The notes beneath the pieces are model-generated. The model saw only the letters and a program-made list of their open reading frames with translations. It was not told where the DNA came from and made no database searches. Of a stretch of 45,962 bases of DNA, positions 39,995 to 45,962 are shown in pieces (position 1 is the first letter of the stretch; every line of letters begins with the position of its first letter). Source of the stretch: Propionispora hippei DSM 15287 (GTDB taxonomy: Bacteria > Bacillota > Negativicutes > Propionisporales > Propionisporaceae); NCBI RefSeq assembly GCF_900141835.1, contig NZ_FQZD01000030.1:1-45962 (forward strand), given 5' to 3'. The translations under genes and the position numbers were made by a program.

Positions 39995-40290
39995 TACCGA
40001 TGAAACAGGTGCCCGTAGTGCTCTACCAACCTTGAAAGCAGAAATTGCTGACGGCCAAAATTTCGTCCCGCCATTATTTTTCAGTTCCAAAGTTGGCAGA
40101 GCACTAGGGCTTAATAGGGAAGTCCGGTTTTATTCCGGCGCGGTCCCGCCACTGTAATGGGGAGCAACCTCAAAATATGCCACTGGAACTATGGTTCTGG
40201 GAAGGTTGAGGGCGTGATGAACCAGAGCCAGGAGAACTGCCTGTTTGACAGTCACCGTTTTTACCTACGAGCGATGGGGAAGGGGATTAT
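39995..40290 (+). promoter_or_regulatory. Cobalamin riboswitch with an 87-bp insertion
   Basis: The aptamer has ACAGGTGCCCG at 40005-40015 and resumes with TAGGGCTTAATAGGGAAGTC at 40105, then GCGGTCCCGCCACTGTAATG, the B12 box AGCCAGGAGAACTGCC, TGACAGTCACCG and GATGGGGAAGGGGATT. Compared with the btuB riboswitch (GGTGCCCGCTAGGGCTTAAT), repeat C1 sits exactly in the small loop between the two arms GCCC and GGGC. The arms and all core blocks are kept, so the RNA might still fold with a long extra hairpin. Confidence 0.9.
40018..40104 (-). repeat. MITE-like repeat family C (C1), 87 bp, inside riboswitch
   Basis: Terminal inverted repeats are GTGCTCTACCAACCTTGAAA and TTCCAAAGTTGGCAGAGCAC. It is flanked by TAG on both sides (40016-40018 and 40105-40107, the first sharing one base with the element), consistent with a short TA-type target duplication. 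The core matches the reverse complement of the repeat at 14027-14108. Confidence 0.88.
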
Positions 40291-40309
40291 ACACGAGATG
40301 TGCGTGTTC

Positions 40310-40337
40310 CCGGCTGATTTAGGCCGGTTTTTATTTT
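40310..40337 (+). terminator. Terminator of the cbiL riboswitch
   Basis: The stem CCGGC/GCCGG with an 8-nt loop is followed by TTTTTATTTTTT, 25 bp before the cbiL start. Confidence 0.8.
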
Positions 40338-40362
40338 TTAACAAAGAAAGCAGGAGATAGGC

Positions 40363-41061
40363 ATGGCAGGTATATTTTATGGTATTGGCGTGGGCCCGGG
40401 AGATCCTGAATTACTAACCTTAAAGGCAGTTTCCGTCATCCGGGAGGCAGATGTTATTATTGCGCCGAAGACGGAAAAAAAAGAGGACAGTGTGGCCCTT
40501 TCCATCGCTGCCCCATATGTAAAAGAAAATGTGCAAATTGTAAAACTGGTATTTCCGATGGTATCGGACAGTGATACCCTGTCTGAAGCGTGGGAGTACA
40601 ACAAAAATGTGATTGTCGATTTGTTGAAAGCCGGGAAAAAGGTGATTTTTCTTACCTTGGGTGATCCGATGTTTTATAGTACTTATATTTATGTGTTCCG
40701 CTTACTGGAGAATTGTGGCTATCCGATTGAGACTATACCCGGCGTGCCGGCCTTTTGCGCTATCGGTAGTAAACTTGGCTATCCGCTGGTGGAAGGCAAT
40801 GATATCTTAAGCATTATTCCGGCAACGGCTTCGCCGGATAAGGTGGACAAGGCTTTGTCCGTAACGGATAATGTGGTGCTTATGAAAGTATATAAGAATG
40901 TAAACGACATAGTTGATAAACTGCACCAACATAATTTATCCGGCCAGGCAGTGATGATCAGCCGCTGTGGTTTGCCGGAGGAAGAGGTTATTTGTGATCT
41001 GGACAGTCTGAAAGGCAGAAAGATAAACTATCTGTCCACCATCCTGTCGCGCCGGGGGTAA
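40363..41061 (+). CDS. cbiL: Precorrin-2/cobalt-precorrin-2 C20-methyltransferase
   Basis: A 232-residue SAM-dependent tetrapyrrole methylase. It has the family motifs GIGVGPGDPELLTLKAV (residues 7-23), VIFLTLGDPMFYSTY and ETIPGVPAFCAIGSKLGYPL. The LGDPMFYSTY and SKLGYPL variants are typical of CbiL/CobI, which adds the C20 methyl group in corrin-ring synthesis. The start follows AAGCAGGAGATAGGC. It shows that the organism also makes corrinoids de novo by the anaerobic route, although other cbi genes are outside the window. Confidence 0.92.
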   Translation: MAGIFYGIGVGPGDPELLTLKAVSVIREADVIIAPKTEKKEDSVALSIAAPYVKENVQIVKLVFPMVSDSDTLSEAWEYNKNVIVDLLKAGKKVIFLTLGDPMFYSTYIYVFRLLENCGYPIETIPGVPAFCAIGSKLGYPLVEGNDILSIIPATASPDKVDKALSVTDNVVLMKVYKNVNDIVDKLHQHNLSGQAVMISRCGLPEEEVICDLDSLKGRKINYLSTILSRRG

Positions 41062-41091
41062 GCGGACCCAACAATAAGTGAGGTGTTTACA

Positions 41092-42063
41092 TTGAAAACG
41101 AAAATGCCTGTTTGGCGGATGTTTACGGTATTTATCCTGTTGGCAGTCCTGCTGGCCGGCTGTGGCAAAGCGCCGGCGGCTAGTCAGGACAGTTCCGGCG
41201 GTAAAGCTTTTCTGACCATCAAGGACGATAGTGGCCGGGACGTAGTGCTGGAGCATAAACCGGAAAAAATTGTGGTGCTGTCACCTTCTTTTCTTGATGT
41301 ATTGTATGCCGTAGGCGGCAAGGCTGTGGGGCGGCCCAGTTCCAAGAATGGGGACATCCCGGCCGCTGCCCAGCAGGTAACCGAAATAGGTTATGTCTAT
41401 AACATCAACATGGAACAGGTTGCGGCGTTGCAGCCCGATCTGGTCATTGCCTATCAGGGCATTCATGAAAAACTCATTCCTCTGTTGGAAAGCAACCATA
41501 TTCCATATATTATGGTAAGGTTGAAAACCTACCAGGACATTCTGGACAAGCTGAAATTATTCGGGGCTATTGCCGGAACGCCGCAAAAGGGCGAAGAAGT
41601 TGCCGCCCAAATGGACGGGCGGGTACAGAAGCTGCTGGGCAGCCTGCCTAAACAGCCGGTCAAAGTGGCTATTTTACATACTACTGCCAAATCGGTTACG
41701 GTGGAACTGGAAAATAGTATTGCCGGTAATGTGGCTAAGGAACTTAAATTGACCAATATTGCAGCCGGAACGATGGCGGGAGCCGACCCCGATTCCGCTC
41801 CGTTTAGTCTGGAAAAGCTGGTGGAAGCCAATCCTGATATGATCATGGTGACCACCATGGGTCAGACGGCGGAGATTGAAAAAAGAATGCGTGCCGATGT
41901 GGAGAGCAATCCGGCCTGGGCAGGCCTGACGGCGGTTAAACAACACAAGGTGTATTATTTACCCCAGGAACTGTTCCTGCTGCATCCGGGTCTTAAATAT
42001 CCGGAAGCCATTGAGTATATGGCAAAACTTGCTTATCCAGGGGCGGTACAGAATGGACAGTAG
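41092..42063 (+). CDS. Second corrinoid/iron-complex ABC transporter binding lipoprotein
   Basis: A 323-residue cluster A-2 binding protein with lipobox ILLAVLLAGCG. The mature part has DDSGRDVVLEHKPEKIVVLS, VAALQPDLVIAYQGIHEKLI, LKTYQDILDKLKLFGAIAGT and VEANPDMIMVTTMGQ. The TTG at 41092 has AGTGAGGTG 6 nt upstream; GTG at 41083 and ATG at 41104 are alternatives. It lies 30 nt after cbiL under the same riboswitch, so a corrinoid or cobinamide is the likeliest substrate. Siderophores are possible by family. Confidence 0.88.
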   Translation: MKTKMPVWRMFTVFILLAVLLAGCGKAPAASQDSSGGKAFLTIKDDSGRDVVLEHKPEKIVVLSPSFLDVLYAVGGKAVGRPSSKNGDIPAAAQQVTEIGYVYNINMEQVAALQPDLVIAYQGIHEKLIPLLESNHIPYIMVRLKTYQDILDKLKLFGAIAGTPQKGEEVAAQMDGRVQKLLGSLPKQPVKVAILHTTAKSVTVELENSIAGNVAKELKLTNIAAGTMAGADPDSAPFSLEKLVEANPDMIMVTTMGQTAEIEKRMRADVESNPAWAGLTAVKQHKVYYLPQELFLLHPGLKYPEAIEYMAKLAYPGAVQNGQ

Positions 42064-43081
42064 GGAAGTCATTTCTCTGGGTAAAGACGAACGATTTAGC
42101 AGGTCCAGGCAAGCCAAGCGTTTTTTTCTGCTTGGCTTGTTGGTCGTTATTGCCCTTGGCGGAGCTTTGCTCAGCATTGTCAAGGGAGCCGTATATATCA
42201 GCCCGGCCGGGGTATGGCGCACGCTTGTCAATCAAGGAACGGATGCTTACAGTCAGGTCATTTGGAACATCAGGCTGCCCCGCACTATTGTGGGAGCCTT
42301 GGTAGGCTGTAATCTGGCGGTGGCAGGGGCAATTTTGCAGGCCGTTATGCGCAACCCGCTGGCTGATCCTCATATTATCGGGATTTCCGCCGGTGCCGGG
42401 TTGGCCGGAGTGGCCGTTATGATTCTCTATCCTGAGCTGGAAGCGCTGATTACGCCGGGCGCCTTTATCGGGGCTATGCTGGCTGCTGCCGCCATCTACA
42501 GCCTGGCCTGGAAGGGCGGTATCCGGCCGGTGCGGATGATCTTAGCCGGGGTGGCGGTTTCTGCCTTTTTAGGGTCAGGTATTTCCGCCTTGATGATTTT
42601 TTACAGTGACCGGGTGCATGGGGCGCTCATGTGGATGGTGGGAGGCTTATCGGCCCGCAGTTGGCCCCATGTGGCCGTTATCTGGCCTTATACGGTGTTG
42701 GGCAGCCTGTTGGCCTATCTGGGGGCCGCCCGCCTGAATCTGCTGCAGTTGGGCGACGATACGGCCCGTGGCCTCGGACTGGATGTGGAAGTGACCCGTA
42801 CCGTCATGACAGCGGTGGCCGCACTGCTGGCTGCCAGCGCCGTCAGTGTCGCCGGCTTGCTCGGCTTTGTCGGACTTATCGTACCTCATGCAGCCAGGCT
42901 GCTGATCGGTTCGGATTACCGCTTTTTATTGCCCGCATCGGCTTTGCTGGGTATGGGGGTGGTTATGCTGAGCGATACCCTGGCCCGGATCATGCTGGCA
43001 CCGGTGGAGCTTCCGGTGGGCATTATCATGGCTTTCGCCGGCGCCCCCTTTTTTCTTTACCTGTTAAGGAGGGAAATGTAG
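42053..43081 (+). CDS. Second FecCD-type ABC permease (corrinoid or similar)
   Basis: A 342-residue permease with about ten membrane helices: IRLPRTIVGALVGCNLAVAGAILQAVMRNPLADPHIIGISAGAG, LMWMVGGLSARSW and AGLLGFVGLIVPHAARLLIGSDYR. The ATG at 42053 overlaps the end of the binding-protein gene by 11 nt. It pairs with the ATPase starting right after its stop codon. It is clearly a different paralogue from the btuC at 33913. Confidence 0.9.
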   Translation: MDSREVISLGKDERFSRSRQAKRFFLLGLLVVIALGGALLSIVKGAVYISPAGVWRTLVNQGTDAYSQVIWNIRLPRTIVGALVGCNLAVAGAILQAVMRNPLADPHIIGISAGAGLAGVAVMILYPELEALITPGAFIGAMLAAAAIYSLAWKGGIRPVRMILAGVAVSAFLGSGISALMIFYSDRVHGALMWMVGGLSARSWPHVAVIWPYTVLGSLLAYLGAARLNLLQLGDDTARGLGLDVEVTRTVMTAVAALLAASAVSVAGLLGFVGLIVPHAARLLIGSDYRFLLPASALLGMGVVMLSDTLARIMLAPVELPVGIIMAFAGAPFFLYLLRREM

Positions 43082-43903
43082 ATGGGCATATTGGCCGCCG
43101 ATGCCGTCACAGTGCGGCTTGGTGCGAAAAATATATTGAAACAGGTCAGTGTCACGCTGCCGGCCGGTAAGGTCACAGCCATCATCGGACCTAACGGTTC
43201 CGGTAAAAGCACGCTGCTCAAGGCATTTTCCAAGAATCTGCCCCTGGCTCAGGGGGCAATATATTTTAAGGGCAGGGATATTGCCGCCCTGTCCCATAGC
43301 GAGCTGGCCCGCAGTCTGGCCATATTGCCGCAGTCGCCCCAGTCACCGCCGGATATCACTGTCCGTGATCTGGTGGAGCATGGCCGCTTTCCGCATCGTC
43401 GCTGGTGGCAGGGCGGCTCGGCTGAGGACAGGGCGGTTGTGGAGCAGTCGCTGGCGGAAACAGGGATGATAATGTTTGCCGACCGGCTGCTTAGCACCTT
43501 GTCCGGCGGTGAGCGTCAGCGCGCCTGGATTGCCATGGCCCTGGCCCAGCGTCCGGAGGTGCTGCTCCTGGATGAGCCGACCACTTATCTGGATATTTGC
43601 CACCAGATTGAGGTGCTGGAACTGGTGTCCGGCCTGAATCAAAACAGTGCTATGACGGTTGTTATGGTCCTGCACGATATCAACCAGGCTGTACGGTACG
43701 CCGACTTTGCCGTTGTACTGCAAGAGGGGCAGATTTTGAGTGCCGGGCCGGCGTCGGCAACGGTCACAGCCGGCGTGCTGCGGGAAGTGTTTCGGGTGGA
43801 AGCCGAAGTTCTGCGGGATACCGGACGGCGCCCTTTGTTTGTTATGCAGGGCGTGTCAAAACAGAAAGAGGCTGGGGAAAGTAAGGTGGACACAACTACA
43901 TGA
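43082..43903 (+). CDS. Second FecE/BtuD-type ABC ATPase
   Basis: A 273-residue ATPase of normal length: Walker A GPNGSGKSTLLKAFS, the Q-loop region LPQSPQSPPDITVRDLVEHGRFPHRRW, signature TLSGGERQRAW, Walker B VLLLDEPTTYLD and VLHDINQAVRYAD. It begins directly after the permease stop. It lacks the additional C-terminal domain of the BtuD at 34959. Its stop overlaps the next ABC gene. Confidence 0.92.
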   Translation: MGILAADAVTVRLGAKNILKQVSVTLPAGKVTAIIGPNGSGKSTLLKAFSKNLPLAQGAIYFKGRDIAALSHSELARSLAILPQSPQSPPDITVRDLVEHGRFPHRRWWQGGSAEDRAVVEQSLAETGMIMFADRLLSTLSGGERQRAWIAMALAQRPEVLLLDEPTTYLDICHQIEVLELVSGLNQNSAMTVVMVLHDINQAVRYADFAVVLQEGQILSAGPASATVTAGVLREVFRVEAEVLRDTGRRPLFVMQGVSKQKEAGESKVDTTT

Positions 43904-44739
43904 TAGAACTGAAAGAATTGGTCAAACGATTTGGTGACAGGACGGTCATTGATCGCCTGACCGTTACCATTCAAAAAGGAGAGACCTTTGGTCTCTTAGG
44001 CCCTAACGGTGCGGGAAAAACGACGACCATCCGCATTTTGACCATGCTGACCAGAGCTACCGCCGGAAGCGTACGGATTGCCGGGTTTTCCCTGCCGGAG
44101 GACGAACAAAAAATAAAGTCGCTGATCGGTGTAGTGCCGCAGTTTTTCAATTTGGACAACGAGCTTACAGCCGAGGAAAATCTTGAACTGCACGGCAGAC
44201 TGCACCATATGGACAAGGCTGAACGGCGGCAAAGGATTACAAGCCTGCTGGAATATGTGGAGCTGGACGATCGGGCCAAGGATCCGGTCGGTAAGTTTTC
44301 CGGCGGGATGAAGCGACGCCTGATGATCGCCCGCGCCTTGCTGCACCGGCCGCAGGTACTGTTCTTGGATGAACCGACAGTAGGTCTGGACCCGCAGGTA
44401 AGGCGCCGGTTATGGGATTTAATCCGGCGGATGAATGAAGAGGGAATTACCGTGCTGCTGACCACCCATTATATTGAGGAGGCCGAGCATTTATGCAGCC
44501 GGGTAGCCATTGTCGATAAAGGGAGGCTCATTGCTTTGGATAGCCCCAAGGAACTGTGCCACCGGGTTGGGCAGTTTGTTGTGGAATGGACGGAAGCCGA
44601 TGCGCTGCGGACGCAGTTCTTTGCCAGTCGTGAAGCGGCGGCCCAGTTCGTCGGGACCTTGTCCTGTGCGGCGGCTATCAGGCATTCTAATTTGGAGGAT
44701 GTGTTTGTTGAGCTGACCGGAAGGAAGGTGACCGGCTGA
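43900..44739 (+). CDS. ABC-2-type exporter ATPase
   Basis: A 279-residue ATPase of the DrrA/CcmA drug-export type: Walker A GPNGAGKTTTIRILTML, signature KFSGGMKRRLMIARAL, Walker B VLFLDEPTVGLDPQVRRRLW and TTHYIEEAEHL. The C-terminal tail (LEDVFVELTGRK) is typical of the group. It overlaps the BtuD-like gene by 4 nt and the permease gene by 1 nt, so it is co-translated with the corrinoid uptake set. The exported substrate is unknown. Confidence 0.92.
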   Translation: MIELKELVKRFGDRTVIDRLTVTIQKGETFGLLGPNGAGKTTTIRILTMLTRATAGSVRIAGFSLPEDEQKIKSLIGVVPQFFNLDNELTAEENLELHGRLHHMDKAERRQRITSLLEYVELDDRAKDPVGKFSGGMKRRLMIARALLHRPQVLFLDEPTVGLDPQVRRRLWDLIRRMNEEGITVLLTTHYIEEAEHLCSRVAIVDKGRLIALDSPKELCHRVGQFVVEWTEADALRTQFFASREAAAQFVGTLSCAAAIRHSNLEDVFVELTGRKVTG

Positions 44740-45479
44740 TGCTTGTCGATATTTGGACGGTATTTTGGCGTGACTGGATTGTTCTGCGGCGGCGTCTGGG
44801 CCGTTACATTTTTGCCCGGATGATATCACCCATGCTGTATTTGGTTGCCTTTGGCTGGGGAGTGGGGCGTAACATTCCGGTTGGGCAAACCAATTATCTT
44901 GATTATATCGTACCGGGCATTATTGCCCTAAACTCTATGACAATCAGTTTCAATGCGGTCGGTTCGCCGCTCAATATGAGCCGGCTGTACCATAAGACCC
45001 TGGAAGAGTATTTGATTGCACCGATCGGAGCAGCTTCGTTTGTTACGGGAAAAATTCTGTCCGGGGTGTTGCGGGGCCTGATTTCCTCGGCGGTGATTAT
45101 TTTTTTGTCGTATGTATTTGGGGCTAAATTTGCTATAAGCGGTTGGTTCCTTTTAGTATTGGTATTGAACTGTGCGCTGTTTGCCGCGCTCGGTTTTGTG
45201 GCGGCCATGTTGCTCAATTCCCACGAGGATATGAGCAACTTCGGGACTTATGTGCTGTTGCCCATGTCGTTTCTTTGTGCCACCTTTTTTTCGACCGCTC
45301 ATTTCCCTGACTGGATTCGCTGGCTGATTGAGCTGTTGCCGCTGACTCACACCAGCCAGGTTTTGCGCGGGATCGCCGGCGGGCATGCTATTGCCTGGGA
45401 GTCGCTGCTGGTATTGATCTTCTATTTTCTGTTGTTTTTTGGGGTTAGTGTGTGGCAGATCAGGAAATTCAGAGAATAG
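44739..45479 (+). CDS. ABC-2-type exporter permease
   Basis: A 246-residue ABC-2 membrane protein with about six helices. It has the N-terminal amphipathic VFWRDWIVLRRRLGRYIFAR, ISPMLYLVAFGWGVGRNI, YLDYIVPGIIALNSMTISFN and the C-terminal FLCATFFSTAHFPDWIRWLIELLPLTHTSQVLR seen in NodJ/DrrB-type permeases. It pairs with the ATPase upstream. Being the last gene of a riboswitch-controlled operon, it might export a corrinoid-related compound or a competitor molecule. That is a guess. Confidence 0.9.
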   Translation: MLVDIWTVFWRDWIVLRRRLGRYIFARMISPMLYLVAFGWGVGRNIPVGQTNYLDYIVPGIIALNSMTISFNAVGSPLNMSRLYHKTLEEYLIAPIGAASFVTGKILSGVLRGLISSAVIIFLSYVFGAKFAISGWFLLVLVLNCALFAALGFVAAMLLNSHEDMSNFGTYVLLPMSFLCATFFSTAHFPDWIRWLIELLPLTHTSQVLRGIAGGHAIAWESLLVLIFYFLLFFGVSVWQIRKFRE

Positions 45480-45496
45480 ATTTTGCAGATAAAAAT

Positions 45497-45585
45497 TATG
45501 GGGATTTTTTCGTAAGGCAAGGCCGCAGCGGCGCTCCTGGCGAGCACAGATAAGCCGGCAGTAATGAAGACTTGTAGAAAAGTAG
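45497..45585 (+). repeat. MITE-like repeat family B, partial core (B3)
   Basis: GGGGATTTTTTCGTAAGGCAAGG and then ATAAGCCG.C..TAATGAAG.CTT match the interior of the 159-bp element B1. Both terminal inverted repeats are missing or decayed, so this is an old remnant. Confidence 0.65.
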
Positions 45586-45636
45586 CCTTAATTTGGATAA
45601 TTTGCAGGTACGTTCTAATGTTTGTTTACTAATATA

Positions 45637-45684
45637 AAAGGCCGAAGGTTTGTTTACCATCCGGTAAGCAGACCTTCGGCCTTT
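45637..45684. terminator. Long hairpin, probable bidirectional terminator
   Basis: AAAGGCCGAAGGT..GTTTACC pairs with GGTAAGC..ACCTTCGGCCTTT with one interior mismatch region. It lies about 160 bp after the exporter permease and probably ends that operon. Confidence 0.75.
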
Positions 45685-45770
45685 GCCATTTCAGTGATTT
45701 GAGATCCTTACCGGGATTTTTGTACGCCTGGCAGTTTGCCGGAAGCGCAGCTTTGTTTGCCAGAAAGGAA

Positions 45771-45819
45771 TTGACAAGATCGACCAGTTATGCTATTATT
45801 GATAACGGTTATCATTATC
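45771..45819 (+). promoter_or_regulatory. Strong promoter with overlapping Fur-type box
   Basis: TTGACA (45771-45776) and TATTAT (45794-45799) are 17 bp apart. Immediately downstream, GATAACGGTTATCATTATC (45801-45819) matches the 19-bp Fur consensus GATAATGATAATCATTATC at 16 positions. The gene it controls lies beyond the window; 143 bp of leader without a clear start codon follow. Confidence 0.8.
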
Positions 45820-45962
45820 AAATTATTATTAACTAGACAATATGCACAATGCTAGGGCACAGGCAAGAAATTATAAGCCTGCAAAGTAAATGTCAAGAGA
45901 AGAATTGAGAAAACAGTGCGAGTAAAAATACGCAATGCAAACAAGCCACCGCAAAAAGCGCT

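Overview
The window reads as the chromosome of an anaerobic, diderm Firmicute, most likely a Negativicute of the Sporomusa/Pelosinus/Propionispora kind. This is inferred from the gene content: Clostridium-type butyrate and 4-hydroxybutyrate enzymes, a [FeFe] hydrogenase and strong GGAGG ribosome binding sites occur together with outer-membrane machinery (TonB, ExbBD, TonB-dependent receptors, an autotransporter barrel, a Skp/OmpH chaperone). No tRNA, rRNA or CRISPR was seen.

Region 1 (1-13.5 kb) is an energy-metabolism operon. The 3' part of a cobalamin riboswitch and a terminator hairpin lead into two acyl-CoA dehydrogenases flanking EtfBA, CoA-dependent succinate-semialdehyde dehydrogenase, 4-hydroxybutyrate dehydrogenase, 4-hydroxybutyryl-CoA dehydratase, a NifU-like protein and 4-hydroxybutyrate CoA-transferase. 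Together these convert succinyl-CoA to crotonyl-CoA and butyryl-CoA without B12. A gldA-like fragment, a [FeFe] hydrogenase, a Cys-rich small protein and an orphan EtfA N-domain follow. A B12 off-switch in front of this route suggests that it replaces the B12-dependent methylmalonyl-CoA (propionate) route when B12 is scarce.

Region 2 (13.5-18.5 kb) holds an HxlR regulator with a divergent nitroreductase, an SbmA/BacA/Rv1819c-like ABC transporter, and about 1.9 kb of non-coding DNA. The non-coding part contains an orphan cobalamin riboswitch, nested MITE-like repeats and two nearly identical cobalamin riboswitches in tandem, each with its own terminator.

Region 3 (18.5-45.5 kb) is a large corrinoid island. 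It contains a Skp-like chaperone, a propeller-like protein, a 1445-residue fusion of an autotransporter barrel with a TonB-dependent receptor, a degenerate CHAT-like protein, a papain-like protease, an unknown protein and CbiZ. A second riboswitch-controlled block follows: BtuB, a CbiR-like protein, BtuF, BtuC, BtuD with an extra domain, a nitrogenase-component-1-like protein, ExbB, ExbD, TonB and then CobO. The last block has a riboswitch interrupted by an 87-bp MITE, then CbiL, a second BtuFCD set and an ABC-2 exporter pair. The logic is import of many corrinoids across two membranes, remodelling by CbiR and CbiZ, adenosylation by CobO, and some de novo synthesis (CbiL).

The right edge has a strong promoter with a Fur-type box for a gene outside the window. 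Four families of small palindromic or MITE-like repeats (called A-D here) are scattered through the intergenic regions. All functional statements rest on reading motifs by eye; no searches or folding programs were run.
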